Shown in pieces: positions 56,260 through 64,000 of a DNA stretch of 64,000 nucleotides (the first letter of the stretch is position 1; each line of letters opens with the position of its first letter). The DNA is taken from contig NZ_BAAAFC010000005.1 in assembly GCF_039523335.1 (NCBI RefSeq), positions 31,523 to 95,522 on the forward strand, written 5' to 3'. This DNA is from Marinobacter szutsaonensis (GTDB taxonomy: Bacteria; Pseudomonadota; Gammaproteobacteria; Pseudomonadales; Oleiphilaceae). The translations under genes and the position numbers were made by a program. The notes under the pieces were generated by a model. It searched no databases. It was not told where the DNA came from and was given only the letters and a program-made list of their open reading frames with translations.

Positions 56260-57297
56260 ATGGATCAGGGTAATCTCCAGGAATCGGGCAACAGCTTACC
56301 GTTTCACAGCGAGGGCATCCGGGTTGGCAGGGAGTTGCTCACCGCCACGAAGCCATACGTTGAAGAGTCAGCCGCAACAAGCTGGTGGTACGTCGGCTCT
56401 ACCTTTGGATTGATGATTGCTTCACTGACCGCCGCCGGGGTGATCCCGTGGTGGCCCCTCAGAGTGGTGTTTTCGGTATTGGGCGCTTTGCTGATGGTAC
56501 GCGCCTTCATCACCTTTCATGATTACCTGCACGGTGCGATTCTCAAAGACTCCCGGATTGCCTACTGGCTCTTCCATGTCTACGGCGCACTGGCCCTGAC
56601 GCCAACCCGCTCCTGGCTTGCCAGCCACAATTATCACCACGGCCACGTTGGCCAGATTTCGGCTGCCAGTGTGGGCGCTTTCCCGCTTATAACCGCCCGT
56701 ATGTGGCGGAACTCAACGTGGTGGCAGCGCTTTGCCTATCGCACTCAGCGGCATCCCATCGTGGTGCTGTTGAGCTATCCCATCGTTTTCGGGTTGAACA
56801 TCACGCTCATACCCTTGCTGAAGGATCCCGGCAAACACATCGACTCCCTGACAGCACTGCTCAGTCATTTCGGGTTGATCGCAGCGCTCTGGATACTGGG
56901 CGGGTTCGGCCTGGTTTTCCTTGTCATCCTGCTTCCCATGACCCTTGCCTCCGCGGTGGGGTGTTATCTTTTTTTTGCCCAGCACAGTTTCCGCCGCATG
57001 AAGATTGCTTCAGCCGAAGACTGGACCTATTACCGCGGGGCCATGGAGTCCTCAAGTTTCATGTGGATGAACCGGGTTATGCAGTGGTTTACCGGGAATA
57101 TCGGTTTCCACCATATTCACCACCTCAATGTCCGAATCCCTTTCTACCGTCTTCCGGAAGTCATGGCGGCCATTCCCGAACTGCAAACACCATTGACGAC
57201 GACCCTTGCACCTCGCGACATTGCAGATTGCTTCCGGTACGCCCTTTGGGATGAGGACAAACAAAAAATGGTGTCCTATCGGGAGGCCGGAGGTTGA
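56260..57297 (+). CDS. Membrane fatty acid desaturase
   Basis: A 345-residue di-iron integral-membrane desaturase. The three histidine boxes are HDYLH (H87/H91), HNYHH (about 123-127) and HHIHH (near 287-291), with hydrophobic segments between them. It would introduce a double bond in an acyl chain using oxygen and electrons from a partner. The ATG at 56260 has GGGAGG 8 bp upstream; a GTG at 56221 would add 13 residues. Its 3' end overlaps the convergent MFS gene by 22 bp. Specificity is unknown. Confidence 0.9.
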   Translation: MDQGNLQESGNSLPFHSEGIRVGRELLTATKPYVEESAATSWWYVGSTFGLMIASLTAAGVIPWWPLRVVFSVLGALLMVRAFITFHDYLHGAILKDSRIAYWLFHVYGALALTPTRSWLASHNYHHGHVGQISAASVGAFPLITARMWRNSTWWQRFAYRTQRHPIVVLLSYPIVFGLNITLIPLLKDPGKHIDSLTALLSHFGLIAALWILGGFGLVFLVILLPMTLASAVGCYLFFAQHSFRRMKIASAEDWTYYRGAMESSSFMWMNRVMQWFTGNIGFHHIHHLNVRIPFYRLPEVMAAIPELQTPLTTTLAPRDIADCFRYALWDEDKQKMVSYREAGG

Positions 57298-58544
57298 GCC
57301 AAAGGCCTTTCCGGTTCAGGTTCCTCGATCTGGAGCTGACTATCGTACGCCGCCTGCAGACCGGTTTCCTCTTCAACTTCCTCAGCCCCATCATCAATAG
57401 AACGCGGGTAAAATGGCGACAGCATTGCTACCAGGATGCCGATGGCGGCGAAAATGGCAAAAGCATCGCCATAACCGAATTCATTGACCAGCATACCGAC
57501 CACGGGGGAGCCCGTTGCCTGTCCGAGCGAGACTGCCATGAAGGGCAAAACCGGCCCCATGGACAGCCGGCCCGGCAACAGGCGGATGCCGGTCATCAGG
57601 TAGAGCCCCGTCAGGCTCATGTAAGCGAGGCCGAAGACCAGTGCGGAGAAGATCGCGATGGCCAGCCGATCGGGGCTGGCGGCTAACAACGCCAGGCTTG
57701 CAGCCAGCATCATCAGCATCAGGGCCTGGGTGATAGGCGGGTTGTTGCGATCCGCCAGATCGGCCACCACAGCACCTCCGAGACCCGCGATGCCAACGGC
57801 CAGCCATAGCCAGCCGGTGGCATCGGACGACAGCGCGCCGAGATTGACCACCAGATCCGGTGCGAAGATCCAGTAGGCGGCGGAAACAAAACCCATCACG
57901 AAAGCAAATAGCGCGAGCCGGATCAGGCGCGCCCACTGCAGGGCGCTGATCGGAGGCGGCGGCGCGGCGTTCGACGGCGTCACCCGAGAGACCGAGGGAA
58001 TGAAGAACCAGGTGGCCACCAAGCCGATAGCGGCCAGGATGGCAAATGAAAGATACGCATAGCGCCAGGCGCCGGCCAGAAACAGTACCGTGGGTACGGC
58101 AACGGCTACACCAATGCTGGTGCCGGCGTTCATGACCGAACTCACACGGCCATGCAGCGAACGTTTCACCAGAGCCTGCATGGCGGCGGTAAGCGCCGGC
58201 ATCATCAGGCCGGTACAGATGCCACAGGCGAACACACCCACGCCGAGGGATAGTGCTCCGGTGGACTGGCTGATCAGTGCCAGTCCTGCGGCGCCGAAGC
58301 CGCCGGAAATCACCGCCGTATTGCGGGCACCGAGACGGTCGGCCGCGGAGGGCGCGACCATTGTGGCAAACAGAAAGCTGATTAGGGGCAGGGCACCGAT
58401 GATACCGATGACTTCTGCCGACAGCTCCAGCTCGGATCGGATCGGCGGCACAAACAAACCGAAGGCGAAGCGCGCGAGCCCATAACTGATGGCGATCAGC
58501 GCCGCACCGAAAATCGCAAATGCTGTACTCGAAGGAAACTTCAT
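57276..58544 (-). CDS. Major facilitator superfamily transporter
   Basis: A 422-residue, twelve-helix MFS transporter. An ARFAFGLFVPP motif in helix 1, DRLGARNTAV between helices 2 and 3, and DLADRNNPP in the middle loop are the usual family sites. The C-terminal tail (from about 390) is acidic (EEVEEETGLQ). A YbfB/AraJ-like exporter is the general resemblance; the substrate is not readable. Overlaps the convergent desaturase gene by 22 bp. Confidence 0.88.
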   Translation of the reverse strand: MKFPSSTAFAIFGAALIAISYGLARFAFGLFVPPIRSELELSAEVIGIIGALPLISFLFATMVAPSAADRLGARNTAVISGGFGAAGLALISQSTGALSLGVGVFACGICTGLMMPALTAAMQALVKRSLHGRVSSVMNAGTSIGVAVAVPTVLFLAGAWRYAYLSFAILAAIGLVATWFFIPSVSRVTPSNAAPPPPISALQWARLIRLALFAFVMGFVSAAYWIFAPDLVVNLGALSSDATGWLWLAVGIAGLGGAVVADLADRNNPPITQALMLMMLAASLALLAASPDRLAIAIFSALVFGLAYMSLTGLYLMTGIRLLPGRLSMGPVLPFMAVSLGQATGSPVVGMLVNEFGYGDAFAIFAAIGILVAMLSPFYPRSIDDGAEEVEEETGLQAAYDSQLQIEEPEPERPLAQPPASR

Positions 58545-58664
58545 GCCGCCTCCGCCTTATAAAAATTTCAGGCTTTCGGTCCGTTTCGGTTCCTGTCTGT
58601 ACTGGCCTGGACTTGCTTCACCTTTGTGATCCGGACACCACGATAGCGTCTGATGCGCTCACCT

Positions 58665-58904
58665 TCAGGATGCAGATTCCGGTTTGATGATCAGAAGGTT
58701 AGCAGGATCACCATGGTGAAGGACAACCTTCGCGTCTGAATTCCCGGCTGTAAACTCCAGAACCTGACCAGGCCCCAGGTCAATATCGACCCGGCAGGCG
58801 TCACCACAGAAGAGGCTGATCGAGAGTTTGGCGGTATGGGTGTTCTCAATGCTGGCGGACTCGCCGGCACTGATCCTTTCTCCGACATCGGGTAAGTTAT
58901 TCAT
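58665..58904 (-). CDS. Hypothetical small protein
   Basis: A 79-residue protein (start MNNLPDVG at 58904, GGGAG 10 bp upstream) with alternating strands: AKLSISLFCGDACRVDIDLGPGQVLEFTA. The two cysteines and strand pattern could be a small cupin-like or beta-sandwich fold, but I do not recognise a family. It lies between the MFS gene and a thioesterase on the same strand. Confidence 0.5.
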   Translation of the reverse strand: MNNLPDVGERISAGESASIENTHTAKLSISLFCGDACRVDIDLGPGQVLEFTAGNSDAKVVLHHGDPANLLIIKPESAS

Positions 58905-59035
58905 ATGAAATGAGCTCCCTGCGTGTATGGGAGACCAGACTGGAATGGTTTCTCTGGTCACTCACTTGAAAATAGTACGAGTTGGCTACTGCTGCCGCTA
59001 TTGCGATCAACTTTTGTACAGGGCGAGATGCTCGA

Positions 59036-59443
59036 CTACCGGTCAACCTTGTTGATCGTACCCTGGGCCACCGCAACGGTGCGCTCACCGGCCTCTCCAT
59101 GTGCGATAACGGTGCACTGGCAAACGGCCTGGTTTCTTCCCGACGAAAGGACTGTGGCCCTGGCGACCAGCTTGTCCCCGATCGCAGGGCGGAGGTAATT
59201 GATCTTGTATTCGGAAGTCACCGAATCGCACAGGACCGAGCCCCCTGCATAGGTCAGTGCGTTATCAGCCAGGTAACTGACAACGCCTCCATGCACAAAG
59301 CCGTGCTGTTGCTTCAACTCCGGCCTGATGGCAAGCGAGAGAACGGCGGTTCCGGGCTCGAAGACCTCCAGTTCGGTGCCGAGCAGGGCGCTGAAGGGTT
59401 GGTTCTTCAGTATCTTTCTTCCAAACTCCAGTAACTCGCTCAT
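59036..59443 (-). CDS. PaaI-type hotdog thioesterase
   Basis: A 135-residue hotdog-fold protein with the motif QQHGFVHGGVVSYLADNALTYAG (HGG and the acidic D), followed by YKINYLRPAIGDKLVARA. It begins at MSELLEFG (59443), with AGGA close upstream. The third PaaI-like enzyme of the window, but unlinked to the pair at 29-30 kb. The CoA substrate is unknown. Confidence 0.85.
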   Translation of the reverse strand: MSELLEFGRKILKNQPFSALLGTELEVFEPGTAVLSLAIRPELKQQHGFVHGGVVSYLADNALTYAGGSVLCDSVTSEYKINYLRPAIGDKLVARATVLSSGRNQAVCQCTVIAHGEAGERTVAVAQGTINKVDR

Positions 59444-59489
59444 TTCCTGAGTTCCTCGCATCTGAGACCTGGTGCTGCGGTGGCCGTCA

Positions 59490-59972
59490 TTAACCCCTTC
59501 GCGCCGCTTCAATGGCCGCAATATCGATCTTCCCCATCTCCATCATGGCATCGAACGCGCGCTTGGCAGCTGCGGGATCAGGGTCGGCGATGGCCTCGGT
59601 CAGAGCCACCGGTGTAATCTGCCATGAGATGCCCCATTTGTCCCGGCACCAGCCACAGGCGCTTTCTTCGCCGCCATTACCGACGATGGCGTTCCAGTAG
59701 CGGTCCGTCTCCTTCTGATCATAGGTGGCAACCTGGAAGGAAAAGGCCTCATCGTGGGTAAAGGCGGGGCCGCCGTTGAGCCCGAGGCAGGAGATGCCCA
59801 GCACGGTGAACTGCACGGTCAGCACATCGCCTTTCTTGCCGGATGGAAAGTCTCCCGGAGCTCGGAGGATTCTGCCTACCGATGAATCGGGAAAAGTCTC
59901 CGCATAGAAGCGGGCCGCCTCTTCGGCGCCGCCGTTGAACCAGAGGCAAATGGTGTTCTTTGCGTGTTCCAT
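59490..59972 (-). CDS. VOC (glyoxalase-like) PhnB family protein
   Basis: A 160-residue protein of the vicinal oxygen chelate superfamily, PhnB/3-demethylubiquinone-methyltransferase-like group: KNTICLWFNGGAEEAARFYAETFPDS, GISCLGLNGGPAFTHDEAFSFQV and WGISWQITP. Start MEHAKNT at 59972, only 4 bp after the reductase-like gene stop, so the two are one operon. Members of this group are often of unknown function. Confidence 0.85.
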   Translation of the reverse strand: MEHAKNTICLWFNGGAEEAARFYAETFPDSSVGRILRAPGDFPSGKKGDVLTVQFTVLGISCLGLNGGPAFTHDEAFSFQVATYDQKETDRYWNAIVGNGGEESACGWCRDKWGISWQITPVALTEAIADPDPAAAKRAFDAMMEMGKIDIAAIEAARRG

Positions 59973-59976
59973 CGCG

Positions 59977-60645
59977 TTAGCCCTCCCGGCGCATCTTGTC
60001 CCGGCGAGCGATTTCCGCCGGAGTAGGTGGGTCCATGGCAAAGTCGCCGGTTGCTACCTTGCCATCGCGCACATAGCGCGCAATCACTATGCCACTCGGT
60101 GACACCCGGCTGGCGGCCAGTTTGAATGCGGCTGGCTTGGTGCCATTGCCAAACAGCTTCTTGCCGTGGCCGAGTACGACCGGGAAAGTGAAGACATTGA
60201 TCTGATCGACGAGGTCGTTCGCAAACAGCGTCTGGAGCAAATCCGAGCTGCCTTGCGTGACCAGTGCAGGACCCTCCTCCTGCTTGAGCCGGGCGACATC
60301 GGCCGCCGCGTCATTGAGGACCACCGAGCCCTGCCAGGTCAGATCCAGGCCTTTGCGGGTGGCAACGTACTTGTTGATCGAATTGAAGGTTTTGGCGATG
60401 GAATCGTCCGGCCCGTCCTCGGCATAGGGCCAGTGAGCGGCAAAAATCTCATAGGTCTTGCGCCCGAGCAGCAGGTCGAAGGGCTGGCCGAACATACGGT
60501 CTATTTCTTCGCCAAATACCTCGTCCACCATCGGGGCAACCCAGCCGCCGTAGCCGAATCCGCCGGTGGGATCTTCTTCAGGCCCGCCGGGTGCCTGCAT
60601 CACTCCATCCAGTGACACCATGGCACCAACAATCACTTTTCGCAT
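59977..60645 (-). CDS. Dihydrofolate reductase-like (RibD C-terminal) protein
   Basis: A 222-residue protein resembling the DHFR/RibD C-terminal domain family (DUF1805-like YyaP group): MRKVIVGAMVSLDGVMQAPGG, then LLGRKTYEIFAAHWPYAE, and GSSDLLQTLFANDLVDQINVFTFPVVLGHGKKLF. It lacks obvious folate-specific evidence. The start at 60645 has an RBS-like GGATGA just upstream. It precedes the VOC gene in the same operon. Confidence 0.85.
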   Translation of the reverse strand: MRKVIVGAMVSLDGVMQAPGGPEEDPTGGFGYGGWVAPMVDEVFGEEIDRMFGQPFDLLLGRKTYEIFAAHWPYAEDGPDDSIAKTFNSINKYVATRKGLDLTWQGSVVLNDAAADVARLKQEEGPALVTQGSSDLLQTLFANDLVDQINVFTFPVVLGHGKKLFGNGTKPAAFKLAASRVSPSGIVIARYVRDGKVATGDFAMDPPTPAEIARRDKMRREG

Positions 60646-60737
60646 GAGTTCATCCTCCTGGTTTGCGTTCTTGCAACCAGTAGTCGTGTGGGGCACCGAT
60701 AAATCGACAGCAAGTTTTATTCTGGATGGAAACCCGT

Positions 60738-61070
60738 TTAGCTGCCCCTCGGCGCAAACATGATGATCGCCATCCCCAGCAGGGCCACGGCTGAGCCCAG
60801 GATGTCCCACCCGGTAGGCCGGATACCGTCAACCGCCCAGAGCCACAGTATCGCCATAAAAACATAGACTCCGCCATAAGCCGCATACACCCGGCCAGCC
60901 GCCGTCGGATGCAGTGACAAAAGCCAGGCGAAAAGCGCAAGGCTGAGGGCGCCGGGCACCAGTAGCCAGACGCTCTTGCCTTCGCGAAGCCAGAGATAGG
61001 GCAGGTAACAGCCAACGATCTCCGCCAGGGCGGTGACGACAAACAGACCGAGGGTTTTCAGTTCAGGCAC
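60738..61070 (-). CDS. YnfA family inner-membrane protein
   Basis: A 110-residue protein with four hydrophobic helices, typical YnfA family: [23 protein letters not shown] at the start and [21 protein letters not shown] in the middle. YnfA-type proteins are SMR-related; some have been linked to multidrug efflux. No partner is adjacent. Confidence 0.9.
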   Translation of the reverse strand: MPELKTLGLFVVTALAEIVGCYLPYLWLREGKSVWLLVPGALSLALFAWLLSLHPTAAGRVYAAYGGVYVFMAILWLWAVDGIRPTGWDILGSAVALLGMAIIMFAPRGS

Positions 61071-61168
61071 TGGGCAGGGCTCCTGTTGATTGGCTGGCGG
61101 CCGTTAGCCGGGTCGATCAGTCAGTCTACTGACCGCGGCAGCGCCCGGTCCAGAGCACTCGGTTCCCC

Positions 61169-62197
61169 TTAAGTAGTCGGCCACAGGGGCGGCCATTGCC
61201 CGTGCTTCCTGATGTACTGTTCGATAGGCTCACTGCGATAACCATTCTGGTACCGCTGCTTCACACTGGGATGGACGAAGGTACGGTTCTGGTCCGGCGC
61301 CGGTATTTTCCGAACAAGTTTGCCTAGCAGCTTGTATTTGCCCTTGTACTCGTTGTGCTGTTCAGCGGTGGGGTGGGTCCGGGTTGGCAGGTTGTTATTG
61401 AACACCAGCTGGTGTTTTTCCGCCTCCTCCGCCATCCAGAGCAGGGGAATGTCGGCCAGAATCCGGCCCAGCTTGTCCGGCCCGTAGCCGCCGCCAACGT
61501 CCGAGTGCACGCCGGCAAACCACACCTGCTCCAGATCGGTCCCCGGTTTGGGCTCCCAGAGAGTAGGTTCAAAGGGCTCTCGTTGTTCGTCGAGCGAAAG
61601 AGCATGCCGTGCCACCCGAACATTGCTGCCGATCTTGCGATCATAAAACAGATCGCGATCCCGGATCAGCCCAAAGACCGTGAAAGGCAGTCCCAGGGCG
61701 CCAACCGTGTCCCACACGCCGACGAACTTGATAGCAGTGCGCTGCTCCACGGAATGCTTTTTCTTCCACGCCATGGAGTAGTCGTCGTTGGCCTTGTGGC
61801 TTTTGGTCTTGTAAAGCTTGAAGGCGGTTTCGATCAGCTCGGCATTGTCTTTGCGCAGAACGCTGCAGTTGTTGACCATCCCGCAGAGGCTGCGGGCGGT
61901 GTATGCACCCCGGCTGAACCCGAACAGGAAAATCTCGTCACCGGGTTCGTAGTTGTGCACCAGGAAGCGGTAGCCATCCATGACATTCTTTTCAAGGCCA
62001 TAGCCCGTGGCGCCGGCGCGGATCTCATCGTGGTAGGAGCCAATGCCCCAGTCATAGAACACCACCTGTTCCACCCCCTGACCATCCGAAGGCCGAATGG
62101 CCCGGGAGAACTGCAACACATTGGTAGGAAAATCCTCGCTGGGGTTTTCCTCGGGCCGGTTCCAGGTGCCGTCAAAGCAGATCGCGATGCGTTTCAT
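61169..62197 (-). CDS. DUF2235 domain alpha/beta hydrolase
   Basis: A 342-residue protein of the DUF2235 family, an alpha/beta-hydrolase fold. It begins KRIAICFDGTWNRPEE and has the nucleophile elbow LFGFSRGAYTARSL, serine in GFSRG, with the acid and histidine regions around VGGGYGPDKLG and HSDVGG. Related domains occur in Tle1 type VI lipase effectors, but no T6SS genes are present here and the protein has no adaptor domain. Likely a stand-alone phospholipase-type enzyme. Confidence 0.85.
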   Translation of the reverse strand: MKRIAICFDGTWNRPEENPSEDFPTNVLQFSRAIRPSDGQGVEQVVFYDWGIGSYHDEIRAGATGYGLEKNVMDGYRFLVHNYEPGDEIFLFGFSRGAYTARSLCGMVNNCSVLRKDNAELIETAFKLYKTKSHKANDDYSMAWKKKHSVEQRTAIKFVGVWDTVGALGLPFTVFGLIRDRDLFYDRKIGSNVRVARHALSLDEQREPFEPTLWEPKPGTDLEQVWFAGVHSDVGGGYGPDKLGRILADIPLLWMAEEAEKHQLVFNNNLPTRTHPTAEQHNEYKGKYKLLGKLVRKIPAPDQNRTFVHPSVKQRYQNGYRSEPIEQYIRKHGQWPPLWPTT

Positions 62198-62270
62198 GGG
62201 GGTGACCTCCTGTCATTCGGTTCCCTGTTTTCCCGGGGTTGCTATCCAAAGCCCATACCCGGGGTGGGAC

Positions 62271-62705
62271 TCAGCTATTTGTCTCCGTTAAAGCCTTGTA
62301 TAGGGCATCCAGGCTGTCAGGGCCAGCGCCCAGCCGGACGCAGTTCTCAGAATCGCGCTCCCACGCCGCCGCCGAGTCGAGGTGAAGATGGACATTCACC
62401 GCCGCATCGAAATCCTCCTCCAGCAAACCGGCGGGAACCCAGACCAGTTCTGTGCCTCTGAGCTGATTGGGTACCGGGCTGCCGCACACGGAGCAGAAAT
62501 CACTGCGGAAACCGGTCGGTTTCTGGAACGAGGTGATCCTGTCCTGGCCCGAGAGCCAGCGGAAGTTTTGCTGGTGGACAAAAGTGGCCGTGTTGGCGGC
62601 AGATCCGGTGGTCTTGCGGCAGAGGGAGCAATGGCATTGGTAGAGGTTGGGGAGGTCGCCCTGGATCTCGAATTGTACTTCGCCGCACAGGCATTCGCCG
62701 TTCAT
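62271..62705 (-). CDS. GFA family zinc protein
   Basis: A 144-residue protein of the glutathione-dependent formaldehyde-activating (Gfa) fold. Zinc cysteines are clear: CLCGEVQFE, CHCSLCRK and CSVCGSPVP. Most members are of unknown function, and the glutathione-formaldehyde activity is not general. Neighbours give no clue. Confidence 0.9.
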   Translation of the reverse strand: MNGECLCGEVQFEIQGDLPNLYQCHCSLCRKTTGSAANTATFVHQQNFRWLSGQDRITSFQKPTGFRSDFCSVCGSPVPNQLRGTELVWVPAGLLEEDFDAAVNVHLHLDSAAAWERDSENCVRLGAGPDSLDALYKALTETNS

Positions 62706-62863
62706 TAGTTATTCCGATTAACAGTGGAGTAGGACTCGGTATGGGTTAGGTGCAAATATAAGCGGTTGGTTCAGCGGCTTAAAGCCAAAGACCTTCCCCC
62801 GCACATCAGTTGCGGTGATTCCGGTAGCCATGGGGGTGCACGATTACAGGCGAAACCAACAGG

Positions 62864-63130
62864 TTATCGAAGCTGGCTGTCCTTACTGCCTCTGCGATTG
62901 ATGCTAACAGAGTGGGTCTGCTGCTTTTCCTGGGCCGACTGGCAGTCAATGCACAACCGGACACCGGGAATGGCCTTGCGCCGGGCTTCTGGAATCGGGA
63001 CGCCGCACTCATCGCATTCCGTGGCACTCTCGCCTCCGGCTAACTGGCTGCGTGCGCGCTGAATTTCGTCTTCAACGCTCGCGTCGATCTGCTCCTGAAC
63101 CGCACCATCACGTGACCATCCACCTGCCAT
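62864..63130 (-). CDS. DksA/TraR-type zinc-finger protein
   Basis: An 88-residue protein like YbiI: start MAGGWSRDG, a helical region DEIQRARSQL and the C4 zinc finger CDECGVPIPEARRKAIPGVRLCIDC. It lacks the long coiled coil of DksA. Divergent from the thioredoxin-like gene, whose start is 95 bp away. Role unknown. Confidence 0.9.
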   Translation of the reverse strand: MAGGWSRDGAVQEQIDASVEDEIQRARSQLAGGESATECDECGVPIPEARRKAIPGVRLCIDCQSAQEKQQTHSVSINRRGSKDSQLR

Positions 63131-63224
63131 GGGCTCCTCCGGAGTCTGGATGACTGAAACCACCAAACGGTATCATTCGAGTGCAGGCGCTCCAAGGTTG
63201 CCGATAACCCAACGAGGAAACACC

Positions 63225-63548
63225 ATGTCCTATACCAGCCAATATACACCCGAAACGCTCAGCCGTGAGGAGCTGGACCAGACCACGGGCCCGATGGTCA
63301 TCGAATTCGGCACCAACTGGTGCGGCTTCTGCCAGGGTGCGCAAGCAGATATCAAGGCGGTCATGGACAATCACCCGGATGTTCTGCATGTGAAGGTTGA
63401 GGACGGCAAAGGCCGCAGGTTGGGGCGGACATTTGGCGTCAAGCTCTGGCCCTCGCTGATTTTTCTGAAGGATGGTGAAGAAATGGTGCGGGTAGTGCGG
63501 CCGGAAAACAGCGGCGAGATCGAGGGTGCACTGATAAAAATTCTGTGA
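63225..63548 (+). CDS. Thioredoxin family protein
   Basis: A 107-residue thioredoxin-fold protein with the active site WCGFCQ (CxxC) and cis-proline region LWPSLIFLKDG. Close to full thioredoxin size. Start MSYTSQYTPETL at 63225 follows GAGGAAACACC; in-frame sequence runs further upstream but overlaps the divergent DksA-type gene. A dithiol-disulfide exchange role is likely. Confidence 0.9.
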   Translation: MSYTSQYTPETLSREELDQTTGPMVIEFGTNWCGFCQGAQADIKAVMDNHPDVLHVKVEDGKGRRLGRTFGVKLWPSLIFLKDGEEMVRVVRPENSGEIEGALIKIL

Positions 63549-63700
63549 GGACGTGCCAGGTTAAAGTTGTTCCTGCTAGTTGGTCACGACTACCACGGCC
63601 CGGTCGCAGTTGTGGACTTGAAGCGGGGTACGCCCCGATCCTCCGTTGACCAGTTTTCTAAATCCGATTGAAGCCGAGCACTCATTTTTGGGAGTTTTTC

Positions 63701-63762
63701 AACAGGCTCAAGAAAGACGGCAGCGGCGCGAGTTAGCGCGTCCGCTGGCTTGATTTGTTAGC
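63701..63762. other. attC-like hairpin near the antitoxin gene (candidate)
   Basis: An imperfect stem-loop: AACA near 63702 pairs with TGTT near 63757, TCAAG near 63709 with CTTGA near 63749, CAGCGG near 63721 with CCGCTG near 63742, CGCG with CGCG around a loop AGTTAG, with unpaired bases between blocks. The nested layout resembles an integron attC site (R and L boxes, extrahelical bases), and the last codons of the antitoxin gene lie inside it. The terminal boxes match the attC consensus only partly, so this is tentative. Confidence 0.3.
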
Positions 63763-64000
63763 AGAGATGTCCTTGAGGCCACCGGAAACATATTTGTGCA
63801 GGATACTGGAGACCAAGGACTGGTAAGGAAGTCCTTCTTCCAGTGCACGGCGTTGAATTGCCTCCAAATCGCGACTTGAGATACGGATATTGATCCTCTT
63901 GTCTTTCTTGAAGGTTTCTTCTGCTGCCTTCGTCAAGTACGCCCGAAAGTCGGATCGTAGCCATGTCGTTCTGTGAGCCAAGGAGTTGACCAGCCTGATT
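63733..64000 (-). CDS. CopG/BrnA-like antitoxin (5' end outside window)
   Basis: At least 89 residues of a small ribbon-helix-helix-type antitoxin. KDKRINIRISSRDLEAIQRRALEEGLPYQSLVSSILHKYVSGGL is the recognisable core found in CopG/BrnA-like antitoxins. The frame stays open to the right edge of the window, so the start is not seen; a TTG at 63981 is possible but unlikely. The C-terminal tail (SANKSSQRTR) is encoded within the attC-like hairpin, a known feature of integron cassette genes. No toxin gene is visible; it would lie beyond 64 kb. Confidence 0.75.
   Translation of the reverse strand, partial: IRLVNSLAHRTTWLRSDFRAYLTKAAEETFKKDKRINIRISSRDLEAIQRRALEEGLPYQSLVSSILHKYVSGGLKDISANKSSQRTR

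Noticed and set aside
61169..62197. Type VI secretion lipase effector
   Set aside because: The DUF2235 gene has no VgrG, PAAR, immunity or structural T6SS genes nearby and lacks a fused adaptor domain.

Overview
The window reads as one contiguous piece of a marine gammaproteobacterial chromosome, most likely Marinobacter or a close relative. The grounds are the pyrD / rmf / rlmKL cluster, tesA divergent from an ybbA-ybbP-type exporter, LapA-LapB after ihfB, an oleate hydratase, and a moderately GC-rich, densely packed layout. The species is inferred from protein resemblance only; no 16S gene is present.

Layout. 1-4 kb: end of rpsA, then ihfB, lapA-lapB and pyrF. 4-14 kb: two large palindromic elements, tRNA-Asn, a class I aminotransferase, uvrB, a GNAT/C39-peptidase fusion facing a RimK-type ATP-grasp ligase, a CDF metal exporter, pyrD and rmf. 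14-24 kb: rlmKL, a small outer-membrane barrel, a palindrome pair, apeB, a second identical tRNA-Asn, a YheT-type hydrolase, tesA and the YbbA-YbbP-type ABC system. 24-30 kb: a periplasmic solute-binding protein, an iron alcohol dehydrogenase with an SCP2-like partner, an M48 lipoprotein protease, DUF599 and two hotdog thioesterases. 30-36 kb: htpG behind a near-consensus heat-shock promoter with a third palindromic element in its leader, a mosaic of 30-nt palindromes, OxyR-type katG and dusC. 36-47 kb: a secreted MBL-fold protein, class I aldolase, a large protein with a cyanobacterial-type acyl-ACP reductase core, hemerythrin, ogt, a CDGSH-glutamate synthase fusion, threonine aldolase and oleate hydratase. 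47-64 kb is more accessory: two near-duplicate CBS-domain genes with FNR/Anr-like boxes, pirin, LysE, AraC, methyltransferase, a Gly/Asp-rich lipoprotein, antiporter, fatty acid desaturase, MFS exporter, and a run of small minus-strand genes. It ends in a CopG-type antitoxin next to a hairpin resembling an integron attC site.

How the genes fit together. Lipid metabolism recurs: TesA, three PaaI-like thioesterases, the acyl reductase-like protein, an alcohol dehydrogenase, oleate hydratase, a desaturase and LapAB. Stress and redox functions recur too: HtpG, KatG, hemerythrin, CDGSH protein, CBS proteins, GlsB-type protein and thioredoxin.

The most novel-looking item is a family of three roughly 107-109-nt elements (3967-4074, 4184-4290, 30138-30246). 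Each has 27-28-bp complementary arms around a conserved 53-54-nt core that can form two small hairpins. The outer arm sequence differs between copies while pairing is kept, which points to selection on structure. One copy lies in the inferred 5' leader of htpG.
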